Shown here in pieces: positions 7,748 through 16,229 of a stretch of DNA of 64,000 bases. The notes beneath the pieces are model-generated. The model worked only from the letters and a program-made list of their open reading frames with translations, was not told the origin of the DNA and made no database searches. Positions within the stretch are counted from its first letter, which is position 1. Every line of letters begins with the position of its first letter. The stretch is from Crocinitomicaceae bacterium (GTDB taxonomy: Bacteria; Bacteroidota; Bacteroidia; Flavobacteriales_D; Crocinitomicaceae): contig JAKVAR010000006.1 in NCBI GenBank assembly GCA_022447585.1, positions 558,001 to 622,000 of the forward strand, read 5' to 3'. The translations under genes were made by a program, and so were the position numbers.

Positions 7748-8869
7748 ATGATCCCACGTATTCAAAAACAATACATTCAAGAGAAAATAAAGTCTAATAA
7801 ATTACTATTCGTTCAAGGTCCACGTAAAGTTGGAAAGCGTAAATTAATCGAAGATTTATTGATTGAAATTAAAGAGATGTATGTCTCGATTGATTGTTCC
7901 GAAAAGGTCACAAAAAAGCGATTGAATGAAGATTATTCTTTGCTAAAAGCGACACCCGGATTTATTGTTTTGCATGAGGCCCAATACTTGAAAAATTTGG
8001 GGCAAATATTGGAGGCTGTGTTGATGGGAGATATTGCATCTACAGTCATTGTTTGTTGCTCTTTTAAACCAAAAGTGGAACCAGAGTTATTGGAAGCTTT
8101 GCGCATGGAAGGATTAGAAATAAATCTTTTCGCACCGTCATTTTATGAGTCGGCGCAGCACTTTGGTTTACCCGAAGAAGAGCGTCTTTTGGAAGAGCGA
8201 TTAATCTATGGAAATTACCCTGAAGTTTTAGCTAATTTAGAAATGGCTGAAGTATCGTTAAGGGAGATCATTCAAGATGCGATTTTTACAAACTTGAGTG
8301 GAGAAGAAAGAATAAATAAGGGCGATAAGTTGATGCGGATGTTGCAACTTTTAGCCTTCAATATTGGTGAACCTGTTTCGTATAACGACATTGGTGAAAG
8401 ATGTGGTTTGGATAATGAAACCGTAGAGCGTTACATCAATTTATTGGAAGATGCTTTCATTCTTTATCGCATTCCTTCCTATCACAATGGACATCGATAT
8501 GAGTTGAAGAAATCAAATGTAGTATACTTCGCAGATAATGGAGTTCGAAATGTATTAATTAGCAATTTTAATCCTACGTTTTTAAGAAACGATATGAATG
8601 AGTTGTGGAGAAATTACGTCATTGCTGAGCGTATGAAATGGTTAAGAATGAATCAGATTCCCAAAACTATTTTCTTTTGGAAAACGCATACGAAACAACA
8701 GATGGATTTCCTTGAAATAGGAGGTGGAAAATTGATGGCATACAAAACCGATTGGGAGAAACGGAAGAAAGTCAAGTTCCCAAAGAGTTTCAACGAAGCA
8801 TATCCTGAGGCAAAAACGTCGGTGATTAATAGATCAACTTACTGGAAATTTTTAACTCAAAAAAATTAG
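7748..8869 (+). CDS. DUF4143-type AAA protein with altered Walker motifs
   Basis: 373 residues from the ATG at 7748, chosen because a TATCTTTG promoter element overlaps the upstream TTG alternative. The architecture is that of the AAA_14/DUF4143 ATPases: an N-terminal P-loop region (FVQGPRKVGKRKLIEDLL), a central part with a winged-helix segment (EPVSYNDIGERCGLDNETVERYI), and a C-terminal nuclease-like region with FFWKTHTKQQMDFLE. The Walker A Ser/Thr after GK is Arg (GKR), and the Walker B Asp is His (FIVLHEAQ instead of a LDE pattern), so ATP hydrolysis is doubtful. The stop lies 1 base before the nuclease gene, so the two are co-expressed. Its function is unknown. Confidence 0.8.
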   Translation: MIPRIQKQYIQEKIKSNKLLFVQGPRKVGKRKLIEDLLIEIKEMYVSIDCSEKVTKKRLNEDYSLLKATPGFIVLHEAQYLKNLGQILEAVLMGDIASTVIVCCSFKPKVEPELLEALRMEGLEINLFAPSFYESAQHFGLPEEERLLEERLIYGNYPEVLANLEMAEVSLREIIQDAIFTNLSGEERINKGDKLMRMLQLLAFNIGEPVSYNDIGERCGLDNETVERYINLLEDAFILYRIPSYHNGHRYELKKSNVVYFADNGVRNVLISNFNPTFLRNDMNELWRNYVIAERMKWLRMNQIPKTIFFWKTHTKQQMDFLEIGGGKLMAYKTDWEKRKKVKFPKSFNEAYPEAKTSVINRSTYWKFLTQKN

Positions 8870-8870
8870 T

Positions 8871-11687
8871 ATGAATTTCATTCAAAAGGTTGCTCATTAC
8901 ATTTTTGAGGAAAAACTAGAATTACAGCATTTAACGGTTGTACTTCCTTCGGAACGTGCTAAGAAATATTTGACTTCTGCTCTATTTAAGGTTTACGGAA
9001 AACCAATTATTGCTCCTGAAATTGTAACGATGGATCGCTGGGTGAAAGCGCATAGCTCCGAATCGGTGATTGATAAAACTAGAGCGCTAATTCGTCTGTT
9101 CGAAATTCAATTGAAGGATGCTAAATCAATCGAGGATCATTCTTTTGATGAGTTCTTGACTTGGGGTAACATTCTGCTAGCCGATTACAATGAAATTGAT
9201 CGTTATTTACTAGATGCGAATCAGGTGTTTAGAAATTTGGCCGACATTAAGGAGATTGAGCAATGGAGTTTTGGTGAAGCGGAATTAACAGAGAGTCAAA
9301 AACGTTTCATGGAGTTCTGGGATCGGCTTCCGGGGTATTATAAAGAATTGAATAAAGCCCTTGAAAAGGCAAATGTTTGCTATGCAGGAAAGTCGTTCAA
9401 ACATCTCGTGAATAATATTGATCTTTTATTCAACGAAGACAAAAAGAGGCAGTTCCTATTTGCTGGATTTAACGCGTTGTCTAAAGCCGAGATGTCGATC
9501 ATGAAACAACTTGATCAAATGGGGCGAGCACATATTTTGATTAATGCTGACGAATATTATTTGAATAACAAGTCGCACGAAGCAGGGAGTTTTTTACGGG
9601 ATTTGTCAAAAGAATTGGACGGTAAGAAATTAAATTTCATTGAGAACGAGTTAAAGCAAAAGCCAATGCAAGTTCAAATGATTGAGTGTGCTCAAAATAC
9701 AGGTCAAGTTAAAGTGGCTTCCACTATTTTGGAAGGGTTGTCTAAAGCAGAAATTGATGAAACACTTCTGTTATTGGCTGATGAAAGCTTAATTGGTTCA
9801 ATCATTAAAAATCTTCCTAGAAATATTGGAAAGGCAAACATTACGTTAGGTTTGCCGATTCGTAATACTGCGGTTAGAACGTGGGTAGATTTGATTATTT
9901 CTATTCAAGAGAATAAAAGACGGTTTAAAACAAAGTCCATTTATTTCAATGACCTACAGAACTTCTGGAATCATCCATTTTTATTGGCAATCATTGATGA
10001 ATCAGAGAAGAAATATTTGATTGAAGTTGAACAGAATGTAATCCGTCAGAATAAAATATTCCTGAATCCAGAAAACCTAAACCTTGGACCAGTTGCTAAA
10101 AAAGTACTGCTTTTATTGACTGAAAATTGGGGGCAGAATTGGAAAAAAGCGATAGGTAATATCAGAGAGTTGAATGGTGCTATTTATGCCGGGCTTGAAT
10201 CTGATTTTGCTTTTGAGAAAGCTGTAATTGAGTGTTTTGACCATTCCTTGATAGATTTTCAGAATATCATTGAAGAGGGAATTCCTGAAATGAGTTTGAA
10301 ATCCTTTAAGCATTTGTTCAACCAGCATTGGGGAATGAAGAGCATTGCCTATCATGGAAATCCAATGGATGGATTGCAAATTATGGGGCTGCTAGAAACG
10401 CGTTGCCTAGATTTTAAGCGTATTGTTTGCGTTGGAATGAATGAAGGACAATTGCCACCAACTAATCCAATTCAAACGATGATCCCAATGGATTTGAGAA
10501 GGTATTTGGGGCTTCCTACACCAAGAGAGAAACAAGGTCTTTTTGCACATCACTTTTACAGGTTGTTGCATACATGCGAGGAGTTCTACGTCACTTATTG
10601 TAGTGCTGATGAGTCAATAGGGAGTAGTGAGCCAAGTCGTTATTTGATGCAAATAGAAATGGAACTTAGCAGATTGAATACGCGCGTGAATATTGAGAAA
10701 AAGATTTATTCTCTAGACGCGGAGAAAGAAGATATGCTCAAAGAGATTGTCAAGACGGAGGAAATTAAGAAGCGTTTAGATGATTTATTACTTAAATCTG
10801 CCTCTGCCTCAATGTTTAAGAAGTACTTAACATGTCCCTTGGACTTTTACTTCCGCTACGTGATGGATTTTGGTGAGGCGGATTCTGTTGAAGAAGAAAT
10901 TGAGAATTCAACCTTCGGTACATTTATTCACGATACGTTGGAAGAACTTTACACGCCTTTTGCAAGATTTGATAAGCAAGGCAATAAAAGAGAGCCGGCT
11001 CCTACGAATATCACTTCATTTGATATTGAGAAAATGCTGAAAGAATGTAAGGTTGTTTTGCATCAGAAATTCATGGAGCATTTTAATGGTGATAGAGATT
11101 CTTTCATGAAGGGTAAAAACTTACTTTCTTACCAAATGGCAATTGAATTAACGGAGCGTTTCTTGAAATCAGAGGTTAAATTTCTTTCAGAACAAACAGA
11201 ACTTGTTTTCATTGAAGCTTTAGAGCAAGAATATAGCGCGGTCATTCCAGTTGAAGTGAATGGTGTAAACAAAGAAGTAAATTTCAGAGGTTTTATTGAT
11301 AGAATTGATCGTGTTGGAGAGCAGATTCGAATCATCGATTACAAATCGGGGAAGGTAAATAAAACGGATGTAGAATTTAGATCAAAAGACACTACTGAGG
11401 AAACAATAACAGAAACACTCGGTTCAAGGAAACATGTTTTACAATTAATTCAATACGCGTTTTTGTACAAAAACAAGCATAATGTGCTACCAACCTCAAG
11501 TATTATCTCCTTTATTTCAGCAAACAACCAACCTTTTGCGTTGGATGTGAAGAAAAATGAGCTGGAAGAAGTTGTTGATAATTTTCCGAATTATATTGGT
11601 AGAATCCTTTCGGAAATGTATAATGATGAAATTCCTTTTGTACACAATTCAAGTCAATTCATTTCTTACTGCCAATATTGCGATTAA
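8871..11687 (+). CDS. PD-(D/E)XK nuclease family protein, AddB-like
   Basis: 938 residues. The N-terminal part resembles an inactive helicase-like domain of AddB (LTVVLPSERAKKYL at the start, RIVCVGMNEGQLPP near residue 520). The C-terminal nuclease domain has YLTCPLDFYFRY, FGTFIHDTLEELY, NFRGFIDRID and IIDYKSGK, the last two holding the catalytic Asp and Asp-x-Lys. It probably trims DNA ends during recombinational repair. AddB-type nucleases bind a 4Fe-4S cluster through one Cys near the nuclease start and three at the C-terminus. Here the protein stops at YCQYCD, so only two C-terminal Cys are present. The usual partner helicase AddA is not in the window. Confidence 0.85.
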   Translation: MNFIQKVAHYIFEEKLELQHLTVVLPSERAKKYLTSALFKVYGKPIIAPEIVTMDRWVKAHSSESVIDKTRALIRLFEIQLKDAKSIEDHSFDEFLTWGNILLADYNEIDRYLLDANQVFRNLADIKEIEQWSFGEAELTESQKRFMEFWDRLPGYYKELNKALEKANVCYAGKSFKHLVNNIDLLFNEDKKRQFLFAGFNALSKAEMSIMKQLDQMGRAHILINADEYYLNNKSHEAGSFLRDLSKELDGKKLNFIENELKQKPMQVQMIECAQNTGQVKVASTILEGLSKAEIDETLLLLADESLIGSIIKNLPRNIGKANITLGLPIRNTAVRTWVDLIISIQENKRRFKTKSIYFNDLQNFWNHPFLLAIIDESEKKYLIEVEQNVIRQNKIFLNPENLNLGPVAKKVLLLLTENWGQNWKKAIGNIRELNGAIYAGLESDFAFEKAVIECFDHSLIDFQNIIEEGIPEMSLKSFKHLFNQHWGMKSIAYHGNPMDGLQIMGLLETRCLDFKRIVCVGMNEGQLPPTNPIQTMIPMDLRRYLGLPTPREKQGLFAHHFYRLLHTCEEFYVTYCSADESIGSSEPSRYLMQIEMELSRLNTRVNIEKKIYSLDAEKEDMLKEIVKTEEIKKRLDDLLLKSASASMFKKYLTCPLDFYFRYVMDFGEADSVEEEIENSTFGTFIHDTLEELYTPFARFDKQGNKREPAPTNITSFDIEKMLKECKVVLHQKFMEHFNGDRDSFMKGKNLLSYQMAIELTERFLKSEVKFLSEQTELVFIEALEQEYSAVIPVEVNGVNKEVNFRGFIDRIDRVGEQIRIIDYKSGKVNKTDVEFRSKDTTEETITETLGSRKHVLQLIQYAFLYKNKHNVLPTSSIISFISANNQPFALDVKKNELEEVVDNFPNYIGRILSEMYNDEIPFVHNSSQFISYCQYCD

Positions 11688-11704
11688 AATCAGAGGATAA
11701 AAAA

Positions 11705-11764
11705 ACCTGAAAAGAACTTGAAAGTTTTCGTAGAGGAAAACCAAGGTAGAAGCTCTTTTCAGGT
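11705..11764. other. Nested stem-loop element after the AddB-like gene
   Basis: An 11-bp outer stem (ACCTGAAAAGA with TCTTTTCAGGT) encloses a second stem (CTTG plus GTTTTC with GAAAAC plus CAAG) capped by GTAGAG. A 10-base palindrome CAGGTACCTG overlaps the right edge. There is no T tract, so it is not a standard terminator. It could be an RNA structure or a repeat; the strand is undecided. Confidence 0.55.
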
Positions 11765-11871
11765 ACCTGCAAGGAAAATAAAACCAAAATACTGAACAAA
11801 CCAGAATGTCAATATTTACTATACAGACGTATTTTAAATTGTTAGGGTTGGGTGAAATTGAAAAAAAAAGT

Positions 11872-11902
11872 AAAAAAAAAGCTACTCAATTGAGTAGCTT
11901 TT
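11872..11902 (-). terminator. Terminator behind the 119-residue conserved protein
   Basis: AAAAGCTACTC-AATT-GAGTAGCTTTT followed on the minus strand by a run of T (nine A on the plus strand at 11872-11880). It lies 20 bases past the stop of the minus-strand gene. Confidence 0.85.
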
Positions 11903-11922
11903 AATGTATAAGTCGCTGAATC

Positions 11923-12282
11923 CTAGTATAACTCTAGTTTTAAGGCAGATCTATAATCTTTAATTTCTTCACGATTAACTTTGTGATCTGCACGCATTAA
12001 TAAGTTTAATAAATACAAAAAGTTGTCGTTGTCTTCAATTTCGATTGGATATTCATTCTCTTCTTCGTCTTCTTCGAATTGAGCCTGAATGTCGAAACTT
12101 CCATTTTCAGTTAAATATTCGTAAGCCAAGCGTAACACTTTAGTAACTAAAGGGTCTTGTTCTTTCAAAGCATAAGCTCTTAAGGCCTTCAAATCTTCAA
12201 CTAATCCGTCCGCTTTAATCCCGTCTTTTTCAACGTTCTTAATAATAGCTTCTAACTTTTTATTTGCTGCTGCAAGTTTCAT
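11923..12282 (-). CDS. Conserved hypothetical protein, acidic, 119 residues
   Basis: I chose the ATG at 12282 (MKLAAANKKLEAI) over the in-frame one at 12453. The added 57 residues would be low-complexity and would include the region where a promoter is expected: a TACATTTG element lies at 12335-12342 on the minus strand. The protein is helical and acidic in the middle (QFEEDEEENEYPIEIEDND) and ends in a short helical domain. No signal peptide or membrane segment is seen. I do not recognise a named family or function. It has its own terminator and is probably a single-gene unit. Confidence 0.75.
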   Translation of the reverse strand: MKLAAANKKLEAIIKNVEKDGIKADGLVEDLKALRAYALKEQDPLVTKVLRLAYEYLTENGSFDIQAQFEEDEEENEYPIEIEDNDNFLYLLNLLMRADHKVNREEIKDYRSALKLELY

Positions 12283-12430
12283 ATTTAACTTATAATTTAT
12301 TCCACCGGAATACAAATTTCCGATATTCTGCTTGCAAATGTAAACAACTTCAATTAAATATTCGCCTAGAGGGCGGAAAACAATGTGTTTTTTTTCCGGT
12401 TCTGACGCTTTTAAATGATAAAGGAATAGG

Positions 12431-12438
12431 TATATTTG
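12431..12438 (+). promoter_or_regulatory. Promoter -7 element TATATTTG for the LysE-type gene
   Basis: TATATTTG fits TAnnTTTG and ends 23 bases before the ATG at 12462. The -33 TTG is not evident at the expected distance. Confidence 0.5.
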
Positions 12439-12461
12439 TATAAACAGCAACATCCTAATAT

Positions 12462-13112
12462 ATGGATTTGATTCTTAAAGGAATAGTCACAGGTTTTATA
12501 CTGAGTATAATGATTGGCCCGGTATTTTTTGTTCTCCTTGAAACAAGTATCAGAAAAGGAATCAAAGCTGCTGTTGCATTTGATCTTGGAGTGCTTCTGA
12601 ACGATATTGTTTATATCGCAATCGCTTTCGTTTTTTACAATCAAGTTGAACAACTTTCTTCTGGCGATGACAATTCTATTCTTCGCTTAATTGGAGGTGT
12701 TTTATTCTTGGGGTATGGGATCTACAATTTTTTTAAAAAAGTACAAGGGATTTGCATTCAAGCAGATGGAAACGAAGAGCCTACGAGTGCAAAGAGTTAT
12801 ATGCTACTTGGTTTAAAAGGGTTCCTCTTGAACCTGGCAAATCCAATGGTTGTTTTCTATTGGTTTAGTGTTATGACTCTTGGAGCAAAGGATGCTGCTG
12901 AAGGTGGATCATACGCTTCAATGATTGTGTTTATTGCTTCGATATTAATTACTTTTTTTGCGGTGGATTTATTGAAAATTATCGGCGCGAAAAGCTTACG
13001 TCCTTTAGTAACTGAACGTCTACTTAAAGGCTTAAACCGATTGATTGGAATTGTGTTTGTAGTATTCGGATTAGTATTGATTTCCCAAGGAATAATTGGT
13101 CTACTAAAGTAA
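12462..13112 (+). CDS. LysE/RhtB family amino-acid exporter
   Basis: 216 residues with about six hydrophobic segments. The N-terminus (GIVTGFILSIMIGPVFFVLL) carries the Gly-Pro-containing first helix typical of LysE/RhtB translocators. LLNLANPMVVFYWFSVM in the middle is the second conserved Asn-Pro segment. Such proteins export amino acids or similar small molecules across the inner membrane; the substrate cannot be predicted. The gene is divergent from the 119-residue protein and is followed by a MORN-repeat gene on the same strand 42 bases on. Confidence 0.88.
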   Translation: MDLILKGIVTGFILSIMIGPVFFVLLETSIRKGIKAAVAFDLGVLLNDIVYIAIAFVFYNQVEQLSSGDDNSILRLIGGVLFLGYGIYNFFKKVQGICIQADGNEEPTSAKSYMLLGLKGFLLNLANPMVVFYWFSVMTLGAKDAAEGGSYASMIVFIASILITFFAVDLLKIIGAKSLRPLVTERLLKGLNRLIGIVFVVFGLVLISQGIIGLLK

Positions 13113-13154
13113 CCATGATTCAATTTTAAGTTATACCCTTATAAAAACAATAAA

Positions 13155-14867
13155 ATGAGACTTTTTTTAATGCTGATATTGTTCTTTTTGTTTTCGACTG
13201 TTTCTGCTCAAGAAATAGACAAAGAGAATCTGTCTAAACAGAAAAGAACATATTGGGATTTTAATAAAACGCAAATCCAATCTAAAGGAAAATATTATGT
13301 GGATCAGTTTGGTGAAACTACGGAGAAGCATGGCCAATGGATTTATTACGATAAACTTGGAGGAATTGAGGAAGTAAGAAATTATTATCGAGATATGCTT
13401 TCTGGTTCTGTTGTTTTGTTCTATTCGAATGGAAAGAAACGTCAAGAAGGATTTTTCAAATATGGAAGGCAAGATAGTTTATATACAGAATGGTATGAAA
13501 CCGGAAAGTTGAAAGTGGAAGGGGAATATAAATTGGATGAGGCTGTCAATTCCTGGAATTACTATTATAGAGATGGTCGTTTAAAATCAGTTGAAGAAAC
13601 AAAGGGTGATGACAACTATTTAATGGAGTTTTATTTATCTGATTCTTTACATACGCAAACTATCATCGATGGTGATGGTGAGCTGACTACCTATTATACA
13701 ACAGGACAAGTTAAAGAATGGTATAACTACAAAGATGGATTGAAACATGGTGCGTTCGAAGAAATCAGCATTTACGGTTACAATACCTTAAAAGGTTCGT
13801 TCAAGGATGGTGAAAAAGATGGTAAATGGGAATATGCATATTACACCGGAGATAAAGAAAAAATCAGTCATTATAAAAATGGTCGTTTAGATGGTGATTA
13901 CACGTATTTTTACGATAATGGTCAAGTAAATGTGGAAGGTCAATATAAAAATGGCCAGAAGGATGCTGAATGGACGTGGTATACAAATTCTGGTAAAAGA
14001 GATATGACCGGAACGTTCAAAGAAGATCAGCAACATGGTGATTGGACATACTGGCATCCAACAGGAGAACTATCTTATCATGCGCACTATTCAGAGGGAT
14101 TAAAGTCTGGAGAATGGTCCTACTTCTATAAAAACGGAAAGAAATTTAAGATAGGAACATTTGAAAATGACCTTAAGAACGGAACGTGGAGAACATGGTA
14201 CGAGGATGAAACACTTTTAATGGAAGGAGACTACCTAAATGGAAAAGAAGAGGGTGAATGGAATAATTACTGGGAGTCTGGTGATTTAAAAAACAAGGCA
14301 AACTTCAATCAGGGGGAGCTTGATGGCGAATGGAATTCTTATTATCCGAATGGTAAGTTGAAATTAGAAGGAAAGTATACCAATGATATGAAAGTTGGCG
14401 AGTGGTTAGAGTATTTTGATAATGGTAAAATTAAAGACATTGTTACTTATAAGTTATTTAAGAAAAAGTCGAAGGTTGATTATGGTATAATGAAAAATCG
14501 TGTAGTCATGGAAAGTAAAATACATGGACATGCGGTATCTTATTCTTCTAAAGATTTTAAGCCGACTGAAGAAGGTGATTATAAAGAAGGGTTGAAAGAT
14601 GGAGAATGGATAGCTTTTTATCCGGGAGGTCGCAATCCAGCTGTGGTTTCTCAATATAAGAATGGAGAGTTACATGGTAAAATGCAAACGTTTACAAGAC
14701 GTGGAAAGATAATGTCAGAGATTGATTATAAAGACGGGTTAAAACACGGGAAGTTTAAAATTTACGATAAACGAGGAGAAATCGTAAGCGAGAAAACTTT
14801 TGAATATGGCATGCAAGTAATCGAGGGGCAATCGAATACCCCTGGATCCTTTTCTCCTGGAAAATAA
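13155..14867 (+). CDS. Secreted MORN-type/YwqK-like repeat protein
   Basis: 570 residues. A signal peptide (MRLFLMLILFFLFSTVSAQ) is followed by about 20 tandem repeats of the form G-x-Y-K-x-G-x-K-x-G-x-W-x-x-Y-Y-x-N-G-K. These match the MORN_2/YwqK-type repeats common in Bacteroidota. Such repeats form elongated beta-hairpin stacks; annotation pipelines often call them toxin-antitoxin YwqK, for which nothing here gives support. It is probably exported to the periplasm or surface. Its stop and that of the converging marC-like gene are 1 base apart. Confidence 0.85.
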   Translation: MRLFLMLILFFLFSTVSAQEIDKENLSKQKRTYWDFNKTQIQSKGKYYVDQFGETTEKHGQWIYYDKLGGIEEVRNYYRDMLSGSVVLFYSNGKKRQEGFFKYGRQDSLYTEWYETGKLKVEGEYKLDEAVNSWNYYYRDGRLKSVEETKGDDNYLMEFYLSDSLHTQTIIDGDGELTTYYTTGQVKEWYNYKDGLKHGAFEEISIYGYNTLKGSFKDGEKDGKWEYAYYTGDKEKISHYKNGRLDGDYTYFYDNGQVNVEGQYKNGQKDAEWTWYTNSGKRDMTGTFKEDQQHGDWTYWHPTGELSYHAHYSEGLKSGEWSYFYKNGKKFKIGTFENDLKNGTWRTWYEDETLLMEGDYLNGKEEGEWNNYWESGDLKNKANFNQGELDGEWNSYYPNGKLKLEGKYTNDMKVGEWLEYFDNGKIKDIVTYKLFKKKSKVDYGIMKNRVVMESKIHGHAVSYSSKDFKPTEEGDYKEGLKDGEWIAFYPGGRNPAVVSQYKNGELHGKMQTFTRRGKIMSEIDYKDGLKHGKFKIYDKRGEIVSEKTFEYGMQVIEGQSNTPGSFSPGK

Positions 14868-14868
14868 G

Positions 14869-15462
14869 TTAGGCGAAAAGCTCTTTTGCGTTTGAGCTAA
14901 ATAGTTTCACAGCGATAGCTAATAGTATAATTCCAAATACTTTCTCTAAGATTGCTATACCCCCTTCTCCCAGAAGGCGCTCAATTCTTCGAGTAAGCTT
15001 TAAAACGGTAAATACAACAATGATATTCAAGAAAATTGCAATTGCAATATTGATTTCGTGATATTCGGCACGCAATGAGACAATGGATGTCATTGAACCA
15101 GCACCCGCTATTATTGGAAATGCTAAAGGAACAACACTTGCCGTCTTACCAGACACTTCACCTTGAAAGAGTTTTATTCCCAGAATCATTTCTAATGCCA
15201 TGGCAAATAATATAAATGAACCAGCAACGGCAAAGGCCTCTACTTCGACGCCGAACAATTGGAGTATGCTTTCACCAACAATCAAGAAAAGGATCATTAT
15301 ACCAAAAGAAACGGCACTTGCCCTTAACGCATGAATTTCTCCTGATTGCTCCTTTAATTTGATGATAATCGGAATAGATCCAACAATATCCACTACGGCA
15401 AATAATACCATTGATGCTTTAAAAATCTCTACCCAGTTGAATGATGCAAAAAAATCTCCCAT
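14869..15462 (-). CDS. MarC family membrane protein
   Basis: 197 residues with six hydrophobic segments and the MarC signature near the N-terminus (SMVLFAVVDIVGSIPIIIKL). PLAFPIIAGAGSMTSIVSL in the middle is the second conserved motif. MarC/UPF0056 proteins are inner-membrane proteins of uncertain transport role. The start lies 4 bases after the purN stop on the same strand, so the two are probably transcribed together. Confidence 0.88.
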   Translation of the reverse strand: MGDFFASFNWVEIFKASMVLFAVVDIVGSIPIIIKLKEQSGEIHALRASAVSFGIMILFLIVGESILQLFGVEVEAFAVAGSFILFAMALEMILGIKLFQGEVSGKTASVVPLAFPIIAGAGSMTSIVSLRAEYHEINIAIAIFLNIIVVFTVLKLTRRIERLLGEGGIAILEKVFGIILLAIAVKLFSSNAKELFA

Positions 15463-15466
15463 GACG

Positions 15467-16039
15467 TTAAGCTAAAATTGTGTTTTGTATTACCGTTGGT
15501 AAATAACCTTGTTCTAAATATCTAATTTTCTTTTCTAAATCAGAAACACCTTCGTTTTCTGCAATTGTACATCTAAACTGCGCGATAATTTTACCCTTAT
15601 CAAATTCCTGATTAACGAAGTGGATTGTAATACCTGATTCAGTCTCTTTATTTTCGATTACTGCTTTATGAACATGCGAGCCAAACATTCCTTTTCCACC
15701 ATAGTTTGGTAATAATGATGGGTGAAGGTTAATGATTTTCTCAGGGAATGCTTCGATCAATTTGGTCGGGATTAAGCGCAAATAGCCGGCAAGAACCACC
15801 CAATCAATTTTGTGTTCTTGACAAAGACTTACCAGAAAGTCACCGTCAGCTACTTTTTTATTATCGTAACATTTTACTTCAACACCTAGAGCTTGCGCAG
15901 CATTTAAAACAGGTGCGTCAGATTTATTACTTAGAACAAATCCAACCTCAATTGAAGGATGATTTTCAAAAAAACGAATCATATTAATTGCGTTACTACC
16001 TGTACCTGAAGCAAATATGGCTATTCTGATTTTTTTCAT
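15467..16039 (-). CDS. purN: Phosphoribosylglycinamide formyltransferase
   Basis: 190 residues, normal for PurN. It transfers a formyl group from 10-formyl-tetrahydrofolate to GAR, the third step of de novo purine synthesis. Visible motifs: FASGTGSNAINMI for phosphate binding, NLHPSLLPNYGGKGMFGSHVH with the catalytic His and Asn region, and SGITIHFVNQEFDKGKII with the catalytic Asp. The TACCTTTG promoter element (16044-16051) ends only 4 bases before the ATG, so the mRNA may have almost no leader. Confidence 0.95.
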   Translation of the reverse strand: MKKIRIAIFASGTGSNAINMIRFFENHPSIEVGFVLSNKSDAPVLNAAQALGVEVKCYDNKKVADGDFLVSLCQEHKIDWVVLAGYLRLIPTKLIEAFPEKIINLHPSLLPNYGGKGMFGSHVHKAVIENKETESGITIHFVNQEFDKGKIIAQFRCTIAENEGVSDLEKKIRYLEQGYLPTVIQNTILA

Positions 16040-16043
16040 GGCG

Positions 16044-16051
16044 CAAAGGTA
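16044..16051 (-). promoter_or_regulatory. Promoter -7 element TACCTTTG for purN
   Basis: TACCTTTG on the minus strand fits TAnnTTTG and lies 4 bases before the purN ATG. No -33 TTG was found at the usual spacing. Confidence 0.45.
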
Positions 16052-16229
16052 TTAAGTTGAATGAAATTTAAAACTATCATTGTTACTAAAGTTTAATTAA
16101 TTTGAATGAAAGTGAATTTCAATCGGCTATATGTCAACATATTGATTACAATATAGTTAATCTCCAAGATTCATTATTAAATGAACTAAGACTTTTATAT
16201 ATTTAAGGATATACTTTTATCAAAACTTA

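Noticed and set aside
12283..12453. 57-residue N-terminal extension of the 119-residue conserved protein
   Set aside because: A TACATTTG promoter element lies inside it, the sequence is not protein-like, and the conserved part begins at the ATG at 12282.
13155..14867. Calling the MORN-type repeat protein a toxin-antitoxin component
   Set aside because: No toxin gene is beside it; it has a signal peptide and is a long repeat protein, so the YwqK antitoxin label is not supported.
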